Below are positions 17,660 through 26,438 of a DNA stretch of 64,000 bases, one piece after another. The stretch spans positions 1-64,000 of the forward strand of contig NZ_JAIUHG010000027.1 in assembly GCF_020164955.1 (NCBI RefSeq), written 5' to 3'. Source of the DNA: Mesorhizobium sp. CA8. Its GTDB lineage: Bacteria > Pseudomonadota > Alphaproteobacteria > Rhizobiales > Rhizobiaceae. The notes under the pieces were generated by a model. It was not told where the DNA came from. It was given only the letters and a program-made list of their open reading frames with translations, and made no database searches. Made by a program: the position numbers and the translations under genes. Numbering within the stretch: the first letter of the stretch is position 1; each line of letters begins with the position of its first letter.

Positions 17660-18600
17660 TCGAAGACGCAGCGCGGGAAGTAGAACGACACCACCCAGTT
17701 CGGCATGTCGACGATCTCGCTGATCCTGAGATCGCCGCAGACCGAGACCAGCATATAGGCCTCGACCGGGTCGAGTTTATAGCGGCCGGCAAGCAGGTCG
17801 ATCATCTGGCTGACGGCCTCTTTGGCCCCGGTCATCAGGTCGGGCCCGATGCCGGTCGTCACCTCATAGCCCTTGGCGTCGAGGTGGCGCGTCACGGGGC
17901 CGGGCGTGGTGAAGCGCGGCGTCTTCAGCCGCGCGTCCTTCACCAGGTCGAGCTTCAGCACGACGTCCATCGGGCTTTCGATCGCCGTGCCGCACACCTC
18001 GCCGTCGCCCTGCGCGGCATGCGTGTCGCCGACCGAGAACAGCGCGCCAGGCACTTCCACCGGCAGATAGAGCGTGGTGCCGGCGGCAAGATCGCGGATG
18101 TCGAGATTGCCGCCGACGCGCCGCGGCGGCACCACCGAATGATGGCCGTTCTCGCCCGGCGCGTTGCCGATCGTGCCGGCGAACGGCTTCAGCGGCAAGC
18201 GGCCTTGTCTGCCGAACAAGGCGGGCTCGAGCGAGGCGGCGTCGTATTTCCAGATGTTGAGCGCCGGTTCCTTGAAGTCATCGGCGAGCAGGCCGAAGCC
18301 CGGAATGTTCGCCGTCCAGCCGAAGCCGGACGGTTTAAACATCTCGATCGTCACCTTCAGCGCATCGCCGGGCTCGGCGCCATCGACGAAGATCGGCCCG
18401 GTCACCGGGTTGATGTGGTCGAAGTCGAGCTTGGCGATGTCGTTGACGGTGCTGTCTGCCTTGAGCTGCCCGCCGGACGAGTCCAGGCACTGGAACTCGA
18501 TCGTCGAGCCGGGCGCCACCCGTTCGGCCGGGACGAAGGAATTGTCCCAGCCGAAATGGTGATGGCGCCCGTGGATGGTGTAGTCGCAGTTACTGCACAT
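17656..18600 (-). CDS. Acetamidase/formamidase family amide hydrolase
   Basis: Cytoplasmic amidase of the FmdA/AmdA family, 314 residues, hydrolysing short amides to acid plus ammonia. Family features are the N-terminal HHFGWDNSF, the segment SGGQLKADSTVNDIAKLDFD, NPVTGPIFVDGAEPGDAL, and a GDTHAAQGDGEVCGTAIE core that holds putative metal-binding and catalytic residues. The gene is embedded in a Dpp-type transport operon: its start overlaps the upstream binding-protein gene by 11 bases and its stop overlaps the ATPase start by 4. Together with the AmiC/AmiR-like regulators this points to uptake and use of an amide as nitrogen source. The exact substrate is unknown. Confidence 0.92.
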   Translation of the reverse strand: MCSNCDYTIHGRHHHFGWDNSFVPAERVAPGSTIEFQCLDSSGGQLKADSTVNDIAKLDFDHINPVTGPIFVDGAEPGDALKVTIEMFKPSGFGWTANIPGFGLLADDFKEPALNIWKYDAASLEPALFGRQGRLPLKPFAGTIGNAPGENGHHSVVPPRRVGGNLDIRDLAAGTTLYLPVEVPGALFSVGDTHAAQGDGEVCGTAIESPMDVVLKLDLVKDARLKTPRFTTPGPVTRHLDAKGYEVTTGIGPDLMTGAKEAVSQMIDLLAGRYKLDPVEAYMLVSVCGDLRISEIVDMPNWVVSFYFPRCVFE

Positions 18601-20233
18601 CTTTCACATACACATTGTCGTAGTTGATCGGGATATGGACCGGGTCGACATAGAGATTGTCGGCGCCGCCCATGCGGGCTGATTTCAGCGTGAAGCGTTG
18701 CTCATTGAAGACCGGAGCCCAGGGCGCGTCCTCCATGATCTTGTCGTAGATCGCGCTCCACATCTTTTCGCGTTCCCCGGACTTGGCCGGATCGACGACG
18801 GAGTCGGCCTCGGCCGCCTTGGCGTCGAGGTCCTTGTTGCAGTACCATGACCAGTTCCAGCCGCCGGGCACCGCGCCGGCGCAGCCTAGGATCGGCCCGT
18901 AGAAGTTGGACGGATCCGGGAAGTCGGCGATCCAGGCCATGCCGCCCGACCAGATCATCGGCGCGCCGGCCTTGTCGCCGCCGGCGGCAATGACGTTGGC
19001 CTGGGCGAGCGACTGGATGCTGGCCTTGATGCCGATGGCCGCCAAATCCTGCTGGATCGCCTGGGCGATGCGCGGATTGGGATCGGTGTTCATGGCGAAG
19101 AGCTGGGTCTCGAAGCCATCCGGGTGGCCGGCCTCGGCCAGCAGCGCCTTGGCCTTGGCGACATCATACGGATACCCCTTGAACGCCTTGTCGTAGCCGG
19201 GCATCGAGGGCGGCAGCGGCTGGTTTGCCGGCACCGCGCGGTTGTTGATCATCTGGACGATGCGGTCCTTGTTGATCGCCATGTTCACGGCTTGGCGCAC
19301 CTTCACATTGTCGAAGGGCGCCATTGTGGTGTTCATGGTGATGTAGCCGGTGTGCAACTGCCCGCCCACCACGACGCGCGCCTTCTGTTCAGGATCGTTC
19401 ATCACTTCCTGGAACTTGGCCGGCGGAATGCCGTCGCCGGGTACGTCGATCTCGCCCTTCTGCAAGCGCAGCAGGGCCACGATCGGCTCCTGGCCGATCT
19501 CGAAGGTGATCTTGTCGAGATGCGGCAGGCCCTTGTGCCAGTAGTCGGGATTGCGCTCGAAAACGATGCGCTGGCCGAGCGTCCATTCGGCGAGCTTGAA
19601 GGCGCCGGTGCCGACTGGATGCTTGCCGAAGTCGGCGCCGTATTTCTCGACCTCCTCCTTCGGCACGACATGCGAGAAGTTGATCGCCATGACATGCAGG
19701 AAGGTGGCGTCCGGCCGGGTCAGCTCGAACTTGATCGTGTAGGGATCGACCACGGTGACGCCGGAGAGGCTGTCGGCCTTGCCGGCGGCGACATCGTCAT
19801 GGCCCTTGATGGAGCCGAAGAAGCCGGCGCCCGGGCTCTGGGTCTTCGGGTTGGTGACGCGGTCGAGTGAGTATTTGACGTCGTCGGCGGTCATCTCGCG
19901 GCCGTTATGGAACTTGACGCCGTGGCGCAGTTTGAAGGTGAAGGTCTTGCCGTCCGGCGAGATCTCGTAGCTTTCGGCGAGGTCGGGCTTGAGCTTGGTG
20001 GTGCCCGGCTCATAGTCCATCAGCCCGTCGAACAGGCTCTTGATCATCGACCAGTTTTGCCAGTCGTAGCCGATCGCCGGGTCGAGGGTCGCGACATCAT
20101 CCTTGTAGGTGATGGTGATGGCGCCGCCCTGCTTGATGGTCGGGTCGACCGTGTCGTCGGCGCGCGCGCTGGCCATGCCGAGCATCAGCGCAAGCGCCGA
20201 GGCCGCCACTGTGGATGCCAGAAATCGTCTCAT
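18590..20233 (-). CDS. Dipeptide-type ABC importer, substrate-binding protein (family 5)
   Basis: Periplasmic binding protein of 547 residues in SBP family 5 (DppA/OppA group). A signal peptide (MRRFLASTVAASALALMLGM, cleavage near ASARA-DD) precedes the body, with ATLDPAIGYDWQNWSMIKSL and the later GTGAFKLAEWTLGQRI typical of this family. It captures the substrate for the DppBC-like permeases encoded just upstream. The 3-prime end overlaps the formamidase start by 11 bases, so translation is coupled. Given the amidase and AmiC-type sensor, the ligand may be an amide or amidated peptide rather than a plain dipeptide (inference). Confidence 0.94.
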   Translation of the reverse strand: MRRFLASTVAASALALMLGMASARADDTVDPTIKQGGAITITYKDDVATLDPAIGYDWQNWSMIKSLFDGLMDYEPGTTKLKPDLAESYEISPDGKTFTFKLRHGVKFHNGREMTADDVKYSLDRVTNPKTQSPGAGFFGSIKGHDDVAAGKADSLSGVTVVDPYTIKFELTRPDATFLHVMAINFSHVVPKEEVEKYGADFGKHPVGTGAFKLAEWTLGQRIVFERNPDYWHKGLPHLDKITFEIGQEPIVALLRLQKGEIDVPGDGIPPAKFQEVMNDPEQKARVVVGGQLHTGYITMNTTMAPFDNVKVRQAVNMAINKDRIVQMINNRAVPANQPLPPSMPGYDKAFKGYPYDVAKAKALLAEAGHPDGFETQLFAMNTDPNPRIAQAIQQDLAAIGIKASIQSLAQANVIAAGGDKAGAPMIWSGGMAWIADFPDPSNFYGPILGCAGAVPGGWNWSWYCNKDLDAKAAEADSVVDPAKSGEREKMWSAIYDKIMEDAPWAPVFNEQRFTLKSARMGGADNLYVDPVHIPINYDNVYVKDVQ

Positions 20234-20266
20234 GTCAGTGTTCCCTTTCTTTGGTTGTTGTCGTTG

Positions 20267-21187
20267 TCATCTCAGTTTGATGCGGGGGTCGATGAAGGGC
20301 GCGATGATGTCGGCCAGCAGATTGCCGAGCACGATGGCGAAGGCCGAGACCAGGGTGACCCCCATGATGATCGGGATGTCGACGCGCTGGATGGCCTGCC
20401 ATGCGAGCTGGCCGATGCCCGGCCAGCCGAACACACTTTCGACCACCACAATGCCGCCCATGAAGATGCCGATGTCGATGCCGATCATGGCGACGACCGG
20501 CAGGATGGCGTTGGGCAGCGCATGGCGAAACAGGATGGCGCCGCGCGCCAGCCCCTTGGCGCGGGCAGTGCGCATATAGTCCTGGCGCAGCACGTCGATC
20601 ATCGACGAGCGCATCATGCGCGCGTACCAGCCGGCCCCGAGAATGCCCATGGTCAGCGATGGCAGCACGAGATGGCGCCAGCTGCCGTAACCGCCGATCG
20701 GAAACCAGCCGAGCCTGACGGCGAAGACGTAGAGCAAGAGCAGGCCAACGACGAATTGCGGCGCCGAGACGCCGACGAAGGAGGCGACCATCAAGGTCTG
20801 GTCGGTTGCACTTCCACGCTTGACGGCAGCGATCAGCCCCATGGTGAGGCCGATCGCCAGCTCGCACAGGATGGCGCCGACCATCAGAAGCAGGCTCGCC
20901 GGCAGCCGCGAAACGATGAGCTCAGTGACTTCCGAGCGCTGGATGTAGGAGCGGCCGAGATCGCCGCCGAGCAGCCTTGTGAGATAATGCCAGTATTGGA
21001 CGATGAAGGGCTGGTCGAGGCCGAGCTGACGGCGGATGTTCTCCACCGTTTCCGGCGTGGCGCTGCGGCCGGCGATCTGGCGCACCGGATCGGCGGGCAA
21101 AAGATAGAGCAGCGCGAAGGTGATCAGCGAGACGCCGAGCAGGATGAGCAGCGACTGGATGAGCCGGCGGCCGACATAGGCGATCAT
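20267..21187 (-). CDS. Dipeptide-type ABC importer permease (DppB-like)
   Basis: Inner-membrane permease of 306 residues with the DppB hallmark N-terminus (MIAYVGRRLIQSLLILLGVS), an extended periplasmic loop with RQLGLDQPFIVQYWHYL, and the cytoplasmic coupling loop DYMRTARAKGL. About six membrane segments. It lies 13 bases after the DppC-like gene, an inverted order compared with the common B-then-C arrangement, and 33 bases before the binding-protein gene. Confidence 0.94.
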   Translation of the reverse strand: MIAYVGRRLIQSLLILLGVSLITFALLYLLPADPVRQIAGRSATPETVENIRRQLGLDQPFIVQYWHYLTRLLGGDLGRSYIQRSEVTELIVSRLPASLLLMVGAILCELAIGLTMGLIAAVKRGSATDQTLMVASFVGVSAPQFVVGLLLLYVFAVRLGWFPIGGYGSWRHLVLPSLTMGILGAGWYARMMRSSMIDVLRQDYMRTARAKGLARGAILFRHALPNAILPVVAMIGIDIGIFMGGIVVVESVFGWPGIGQLAWQAIQRVDIPIIMGVTLVSAFAIVLGNLLADIIAPFIDPRIKLR

Positions 21188-21200
21188 GACCGGCCTCCCA

Positions 21201-22109
21201 TTATTCCCGCCCTCTCTGCGTCGGGTCGAGGATGTCGCGCAGCGCGTCGCCGATCAGGTTGAAGGCCAGCGCCAGCGCCAGGATCGCGGCGCCGGGGAAG
21301 AACACCAGCCAGGGCGCCGCCTGGAAATAGGTCTGGTTCTCGAAGATGATGTTGCCCCACGACGCGGTCGGTGGCTGCACGCCGATGCCGAGATAGCTGA
21401 GCGTGGCTTCGAGCAGCACTGTCGTCGAGATACCCAGCGTGCCCCAGACGATGATCGTCGGCAGGAGATGCGGCAGGATGTGGCGCAGCAGTATGCGCGG
21501 CGCGCTCGCGCCTATCGTGCGCTCGGCATCGATGAATTCGCGCTCGGACAGCGACGAGGTTTCGGTGTAGATGACGCGCGCGGTCTGCACCCAGTTGACC
21601 AGCGCGATCACCATGGCGACGATCCACAGGCTCGGCTCGAACACCGCGGCCAGGCAGATGGCGAGCAGAAGTGCCGGGAAGGCCATCATCAGGTCGGTGA
21701 AGCGCATCAGCGCGCTGCCGATCCAGCCGCGGAAATAACCCGCCGTGACGCCGACCAGCGTGCCGATCAAAAGCGCCACGCCATTGGCGACGATGCCGAT
21801 GATCAGCGAGGTGCGGGCGCCGAACAGGATGCGGGTCAACAGGTCGCGCCCGAGCAGGTCGGTGCCCAGCCAGAACTTGGCGTTGGGCGGCAGAGGCGAG
21901 CCTTCGAGCGTCAGGCCGTCGAACATCTGCTCGTTGGGATCGTAGCCGGTCAGCCAGGGCGCGAGGACGGCGCCGGCGACGACGATGGCGATGATGAGGA
22001 GCCCGAGCAGCGCCAGCGGCCGCTTGAGCAGCCGGCGCCAGACGCCGGCGCGCGGCTTTGCCGGCATCCGGCCCGCCGCCGGAAGGTCAGGCGCGATGGG
22101 ATTGGTCAT
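21201..22109 (-). CDS. Dipeptide-type ABC importer permease (DppC-like)
   Basis: Inner-membrane permease of 302 residues of the DppC type: a cytoplasmic N-terminus rich in Pro/Arg, a first helix near 30-52, the periplasmic LEGSPLPPNAKFWLGTDLLG segment with GRDLLTRILFGART, and the coupling loop EFIDAERTIGASAPRILLRH. The ATG at 22109 lies 23 bases inside the 3-prime end of the ANTAR gene, indicating translational coupling to the regulator. Confidence 0.93.
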   Translation of the reverse strand: MTNPIAPDLPAAGRMPAKPRAGVWRRLLKRPLALLGLLIIAIVVAGAVLAPWLTGYDPNEQMFDGLTLEGSPLPPNAKFWLGTDLLGRDLLTRILFGARTSLIIGIVANGVALLIGTLVGVTAGYFRGWIGSALMRFTDLMMAFPALLLAICLAAVFEPSLWIVAMVIALVNWVQTARVIYTETSSLSEREFIDAERTIGASAPRILLRHILPHLLPTIIVWGTLGISTTVLLEATLSYLGIGVQPPTASWGNIIFENQTYFQAAPWLVFFPGAAILALALAFNLIGDALRDILDPTQRGRE

Positions 22110-22689
22110 CGCCGTCCTCCGCTTGCGTCATCGCCACGATGCGCCGCGCCGCTTCCTCGACGCTGATTTGCCAGCTCATCGCCAGCGATCTGAGCTGCGC
22201 GTAGGCCCGCTCGTCGTCGCCACCTTTCGACAGAGCCGCGACCGCGCGCACGATGGTCTGGCGTTCGCCGACCCGCTGGCGCAGCGACTCGATCTCATCG
22301 GCGAGCCGCTTGCGCGCTTCGAAACTCTGCCTGGCGATGAGCAGCGCGCTATAGACGCCGGCGGTGCCCACCGGTTTCAGCAATTGCGCATCGGCCTTGT
22401 GCGACAGCGCCCATTCGATGCGGCCCGGCGCTTCCGAGCCGATCAGCGCCACCAGCGGCATCGGCGCCTCGCCGGGCTTCCAGGGAAACTGCTCGTCGAA
22501 GCCGAGGTCGGCGTCGAAGAAGACGAAATCCGCCGCCAGCGCCTCCGCCGGCAGATGCGGCCAGCATTCGACCGCTTCGAGGCCGATCGCCGACAATTGC
22601 CTGGTGATCGCCTGCACCGTCATATGCGGACGATGCAGCACGAAGGCCTTGGCGCCGCCAAGATTGGGGATGCGCGCCACGCGGCTCAC
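22087..22689 (-). CDS. ANTAR-domain antiterminator (AmiR-like)
   Basis: RNA-binding response regulator-like protein of 200 residues. The N-terminal two thirds form a degenerate receiver-like domain without an obvious phosphoacceptor Asp set, as in AmiR. A short coiled region (RKRLADEIESLRQRVGERQT) leads into the ANTAR domain with ERAYAQLRSLAMSWQISVEE. Such proteins bind leader RNA and prevent intrinsic termination. The start is a GTG at 22689 whose GTGA overlaps the stop of the AmiC-like gene. Longer frames extend out of frame over that gene and are not real. Activity is presumably held in check by the AmiC-like partner until ligand binds. Confidence 0.9.
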   Translation of the reverse strand: MSRVARIPNLGGAKAFVLHRPHMTVQAITRQLSAIGLEAVECWPHLPAEALAADFVFFDADLGFDEQFPWKPGEAPMPLVALIGSEAPGRIEWALSHKADAQLLKPVGTAGVYSALLIARQSFEARKRLADEIESLRQRVGERQTIVRAVAALSKGGDDERAYAQLRSLAMSWQISVEEAARRIVAMTQAEDGDDQSHRA

Positions 22690-23780
22690 GACACCACCCT
22701 GAGCCGCGGACGGCCGAAGGTCTTGGCCGGATCGTAGCGCGAAAGATAGGGATCGGGCGCCACCTCTTCCTCGCGGCTCACCACCTCGAAGAAGCCGTCG
22801 GCAATACGCCCGATGATCACCGGCAGCGTCGCGTGTTGGGTGTTTGGATCTATGGCGATCGACCCCAGGCGGGTCGCGAAGCGGCGTTCGGCGAAGGCTT
22901 TCGAGAATTCCGCCGGGCCGGCGTCCGGGTTGCCGGAAAGCACGTCCGCCATCACCTCCACCGAGGCATAGGCGGAGGCCTCGAAGGATGAGGCGAAGGC
23001 GGCCGGACGCGACGCGAAATAGGGCCCCGCCGACAAATGGCCCTTGCCCGTTTCGCCGATCGCCGACAGTTCGGCTTCGGTGAGATTGCACGAGATCACC
23101 GGGCAGGCGTCAGGCTCGAAGGCCGCATCCTCGCGTCCCAGCTCGCGATAGGCGGCGAGAAAGGCATAGGACGAGGTGCCGATCAGGTTGTTGAGGATAA
23201 AATCCGGCCGCGTGACGCGGATTTCGTGGATCAGGCGCGAAACGTCGGTCTCGCCGATGCGCAGATAGCGTTCCCCGAGCACCTTGCCGCCGGCGTCGGC
23301 GATCAGGTCACGCGCGACGCGGTTCATCTCCCAGCCCCATATGTAGTTCGAGCCGAGCAGGAAGCCGTTGGCGCCGAAACGCGGCGCGACATGAGCCATT
23401 AACGGCACCAGATGCTGGTTCGGGCAGGCATGCATGTAGACGACATGCTCGTTGGCCTCGAAGCCTTCATACGGGCAAGCATACCAGAGCATGCCGCCTG
23501 CCTTCTCCAGCACGGGAATTGTCTCCTTGCGGCTCCAGGAAGTGATGCAGCCGACGACATGGCGGGCGCTGCTGGTGCGGAAGATGTCCTCGCAGAACGT
23601 CGCGTAGCGGTCGGCGTTGCTTTGCGGATCGCGTTCGACCGGAACGAGCTCGATGCTTTGCGCGCGGTCGGCGTTGATCTCGGCGATCGCCCGCATTGCG
23701 CCCAGCCGGCAGGCGTCGGAGACGAGCTGATAGCTGCCTGACCGGGAATAGAGGATGCCGATCTCGATACGTCGCTTCAA
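22686..23780 (-). CDS. AmiC-like amide sensor (periplasmic-binding-protein fold)
   Basis: Ligand sensor of the AmiC / Peripla_BP_5 group, about 364 residues: IEIGILYSRSGSYQLVS near the start, CITSWSRKETIPVLEKAGGM, the NYIWGWEMNR segment and TRPDFILNNLIGTSSYAF. In Pseudomonas, AmiC is cytoplasmic and sequesters AmiR until amide binds. No signal peptide is seen here, consistent with a cytoplasmic role. The start is uncertain. I prefer TTG 23780 (LKRRIEIG) because upstream in-frame codons lie inside a hairpin terminator and promoter; no strong ribosome site is visible. It heads the operon and overlaps the ANTAR gene by 4 bases. Confidence 0.85.
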   Translation of the reverse strand: MKRRIEIGILYSRSGSYQLVSDACRLGAMRAIAEINADRAQSIELVPVERDPQSNADRYATFCEDIFRTSSARHVVGCITSWSRKETIPVLEKAGGMLWYACPYEGFEANEHVVYMHACPNQHLVPLMAHVAPRFGANGFLLGSNYIWGWEMNRVARDLIADAGGKVLGERYLRIGETDVSRLIHEIRVTRPDFILNNLIGTSSYAFLAAYRELGREDAAFEPDACPVISCNLTEAELSAIGETGKGHLSAGPYFASRPAAFASSFEASAYASVEVMADVLSGNPDAGPAEFSKAFAERRFATRLGSIAIDPNTQHATLPVIIGRIADGFFEVVSREEEVAPDPYLSRYDPAKTFGRPRLRVVS

Positions 23781-23797
23781 GCAAGGCCCCAGAAATG

Positions 23798-23854
23798 AAA
23801 AAGCCTCGCAGCCAGCGCCGGACGGGCGAGGCATACGAGGCATTCTTGCCGCCC
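23798..23854 (-). terminator. Leader attenuator: intrinsic terminator with overlapping antiterminator
   Basis: On the minus strand, GCCTCGC (23832-23826) pairs with GCGAGGC (23809-23803) and is followed by five T (23802-23798), an intrinsic terminator placed before the first gene of the operon. An alternative stem, GGGCG (23854-23850) with CGCCC (23828-23824), would use part of the terminator arm and so exclude it. This is the arrangement expected for control by the ANTAR protein encoded just downstream. I found no unambiguous ANTAR double hexaloop by eye. Confidence 0.7.
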
Positions 23855-23883
23855 GGCGACCAAAGCCGGTATTTTCGTGGGTT

Positions 23884-23911
23884 ACCCTATTCCGTACCGT
23901 CCACCAGTCAA
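23884..23911 (-). promoter_or_regulatory. Predicted sigma-70-type promoter of the amide operon
   Basis: On the minus strand, TTGACT (23911-23906) and TAGGGT (23889-23884) are spaced by 16 bases and would start transcription about 30 bases before the antiterminator stem. The -35 is good, the -10 weak. Confidence 0.5.
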
Positions 23912-23940
23912 GCCTGAAAGTTGGGCCCGCCGCGGGCCGT

Positions 23941-24927
23941 TCAATTGCGCAGGCTGAAGACGAAGGGCGCAGTGCGGGTGACACGGGCACCGAGCTCCGC
24001 CGGCGGCGTCGGCACCGAGGCGCCCTGCAGCGCGCCGAGCGCCGCCCGGTCGAGATCGCCGTCGCCCGAGGATCGCGCTAGCCGGGCCGAGACCACCCTG
24101 CCGGAGGTGTCGACCGTGAAGGTCACGCTCGGCGTCCCCTCGGCCCGCCTGGAGCGCGCCGCGCTCGGATAGCGGGTGTGCCGCCTGATCCACGCCGCAA
24201 GACTGGAATTCCAGCGCGACGGGCCGACGCTCGAGCGCGGCGCCGCATTCGAGGACCGCGGTGCTGCCGCCTTCGCCGCCGCCTTGGCGTCGATGCTGGC
24301 GGTGATCGTCACCTTTGGCGGTGGCGCCTTTTCCTTTTTCACCCGTTCTTTCGGCTTTTCGACCGGTTTCTTCTCGGCCTTCTTCTTGGGCTCGACCGGC
24401 TTTTGCGCCTTCACCTCTGCTTGCACGGGTTTCGGTTGCGGCAGCGGAATGACGACGTCCGGCGCGATCGCCTCGACGGGGTCGGGCACGGGCTCATCCA
24501 GCGGCGGCTGCTCGCTCAGGGCAGCAATTGCAGCCGGCGCGGCCTGCTCGGCTTCTTGCGTGTCGTCGGCGTCGGATGGCTGGCCAGCGACCGGCTCGGT
24601 CTGTTCCACCACGGGCGCCGGATCGGTCACCGGTTTCACGTCGAGGGGCTTTTCAGTCTCCTCCGCCGCATCGGGCGGCTCCGGCGTTACCGCGCCCAGC
24701 ATCGCCGTCTCTTCCGGCGCGGCGGGCGCGACGACCAGCGGCGCCATCTCGACCGCCAGCGCCGGCGGCAAGCCGCCATCCTGCAGGTCGGCGAAACTCG
24801 AATTCTGCACCGCATAGGCAACCGCCACATGCGCGGCCAGAACGATCGCGGCCGCGCTCGTCCATAGACTGGCTTCGCGCACACCGAAGCGCGGCTGGGA
24901 AATGCGGGAAAGGGCGGCGACCGTCAT
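23941..24927 (-). CDS. tonB: TonB family energy transducer
   Basis: Periplasm-spanning transducer of 328 residues that couples the ExbB-ExbD motor to outer-membrane receptors. One N-terminal membrane helix lies near 22-40, followed by a long Pro/Glu/Lys-rich spacer (PKKKAEKKPVEKPKERVKKE) and a C-terminal TonB domain with RRHTRYPSAARSRRAEGT, VTFTVDTSGRVVSARLARSS and the ALGALQGASVPTPPAELG end. It is the third gene of the exbB-exbD-tonB unit, overlapping exbD by 4 bases. No TonB-dependent receptor is in the window, so its cargo (iron-siderophore, haem or other) is not indicated. Confidence 0.92.
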   Translation of the reverse strand: MTVAALSRISQPRFGVREASLWTSAAAIVLAAHVAVAYAVQNSSFADLQDGGLPPALAVEMAPLVVAPAAPEETAMLGAVTPEPPDAAEETEKPLDVKPVTDPAPVVEQTEPVAGQPSDADDTQEAEQAAPAAIAALSEQPPLDEPVPDPVEAIAPDVVIPLPQPKPVQAEVKAQKPVEPKKKAEKKPVEKPKERVKKEKAPPPKVTITASIDAKAAAKAAAPRSSNAAPRSSVGPSRWNSSLAAWIRRHTRYPSAARSRRAEGTPSVTFTVDTSGRVVSARLARSSGDGDLDRAALGALQGASVPTPPAELGARVTRTAPFVFSLRN

Positions 24928-25430
24928 GGCGCCGAACCGCCACCCGGGGCCGGCGCCGAGTTTGCACCAGTTGCCGGAGTTCCAGACGCGGCCGGTCCGC
25001 CAGCACTGCCCGACATAGTTTCGAGCCCCACCAGCGCGACCTTGAGATAGCCGGCGGCGCGCAAAAGGTTCATCACCTCCATCAGGTCGCCATAGCCCAC
25101 GGTCTTGTCGGCGCGCAGGAAGATGCGGGTCCGCTTGTCGCCCTTGGTGCGGCTGTCGAGCACCGCGGCAAAGGTCGGGCGCGGCACGCTGTCATTGCCG
25201 ATCGCCAGCGTGAGGTCGCTTTTCAGCGTCAGGAACAGCGGCGTCTCGGGCCGCGGCGCCGGGGTCGCCGTCGATCCGGGCAGGTCGACATCGACGTCGA
25301 CGGTGGCGAGAGGTGCGGCGACCATGAAGATGATCAGCAGCACCAGGATGACGTCGATGAACGGCGTGACGTTGATGTCGTGGCTTTCCTCGAGAGCGTC
25401 GCCGGAGGTCTCGCGAATGCGCGCAACCAT
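24924..25430 (-). CDS. exbD: TonB-system biopolymer transport protein ExbD
   Basis: Inner-membrane proton-channel subunit of 168 residues. One helix near 22-42 carries the essential Asp26 in NVTPFIDVILVLLIIFMV. The periplasmic part has FLRADKTVGYGDLMEVMNLL, the ExbD-fold signature, and ends in a low-complexity Gly/Ala/Pro tail. It starts 5 bases after exbB ends and overlaps tonB by 4 bases, forming a classical three-gene unit. Confidence 0.95.
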   Translation of the reverse strand: MVARIRETSGDALEESHDINVTPFIDVILVLLIIFMVAAPLATVDVDVDLPGSTATPAPRPETPLFLTLKSDLTLAIGNDSVPRPTFAAVLDSRTKGDKRTRIFLRADKTVGYGDLMEVMNLLRAAGYLKVALVGLETMSGSAGGPAASGTPATGANSAPAPGGGSAP

Positions 25431-25435
25431 CGCCG

Positions 25436-26389
25436 CTACTCCGCTGCGATCGCCGTTGCCGGCGGTACCGTGCGGAAATCGAGGTCGCGGCTCACCAGCC
25501 GCTCGACGCCGGCGGAAGCGTCGGCGAGGATCTGCCTGTAGCCGGCTATCGAGCGCGCGAAGACGTTGTAGATGACGACCGCCGGAATGGCCGCGACAAG
25601 GCCCATCGCGGTCGCAAGCAGCGCCTCGGCGATGCCGGGCGCCACCACGGCCAGGTTAGTGGTCTGCGCTTGCGAGATGCCGATGAAGGCGTTCATGATG
25701 CCCCATACGGTGCCGAACAGGCCGACGAAGGGCGCCGTCGAGCCGATGGTGGCGAGCAGGCCGGTGCCGCGCGACATGCGCCGGGACGCCGCCGCCTCGA
25801 TGCGCGCAAGCCTGGAGGCGACGCGTTCCTTCAGGCCGTCGCCGGAAGCATGGTCGAGCGCGCCGGCCGAAAGCGCCCGTTCTTCTTCCGCCACCCGCAC
25901 TAGCAGCGCGCCCGGGCCGCCGCTGTGGCCAAGTTCCCGACCGGCCTGCATCAGCGTCGCGGCATTGCCGATCGCATCGGCGGCGCGGCGGGCCCGCAGC
26001 TTGCCGCCAAAGATCTCCAGCGACTTGGCGAGGCAGATCGTCCAGGTGACGAGGGAAGCGAAGGCCAGGCCGACCATCACCGCCTTCACGACGATGTCGG
26101 CATTCATGAACATGCCCCAGGGCGACAGGTCATGCGGCAGCGTCAGCGAGATGGACGGCTCTTCGCCGGCTACGCCGTTCGCAGCTGGCTGGAGGCCCAA
26201 TTCCACCGACGTCGGAGCGGGCGTCGGTGCCGTGGGCCTCTGTAGGATTGGAGGGGCCGGCGCCTGCTCGACTGGCGCAGGCGTCGCCGATCGTTCCTGC
26301 GCCGCGGCGACACCAGCCGAAAGAATGAGCGACGCGGCCAACGCCGCCAGGAGACTGTTTCGGGACAAGGCTCGTCCTCGCTTCATCAT
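25436..26389 (-). CDS. exbB: TonB-system energizer ExbB
   Basis: Inner-membrane proton-channel subunit of 317 residues, of the longer rhizobial type with a cleavable-looking N-terminus (RNSLLAALAASLILSAGVAA) and a Pro-rich stretch before the core. Three membrane segments follow (near 95-120, 210-235 and 255-280), with GLLATIGSTAPFVGLFGTVW and GIAEALLATAMGLVAAIPAV as the conserved MotA/ExbB signatures. The start may be ATG 26389 or 26386. An inverted repeat with a TGA-N9-TCA match upstream suggests iron control. Confidence 0.95.
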   Translation of the reverse strand: MMKRGRALSRNSLLAALAASLILSAGVAAAQERSATPAPVEQAPAPPILQRPTAPTPAPTSVELGLQPAANGVAGEEPSISLTLPHDLSPWGMFMNADIVVKAVMVGLAFASLVTWTICLAKSLEIFGGKLRARRAADAIGNAATLMQAGRELGHSGGPGALLVRVAEEERALSAGALDHASGDGLKERVASRLARIEAAASRRMSRGTGLLATIGSTAPFVGLFGTVWGIMNAFIGISQAQTTNLAVVAPGIAEALLATAMGLVAAIPAVVIYNVFARSIAGYRQILADASAGVERLVSRDLDFRTVPPATAIAAE

Positions 26390-26438
26390 TGCAATGCGGC
26401 GGCCGCCACAGAGACAGGTGCAGGGCGAGCCATGCGGG

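Noticed and set aside
23839..23870. Canonical ANTAR double-hexaloop target
   Set aside because: Hairpins CCGGC-N7-GCCGG and GGC-AAGAAT-GCC exist, but the loops do not show the A at 1 and G at 4 pattern, so I claim only the terminator/antiterminator pair.
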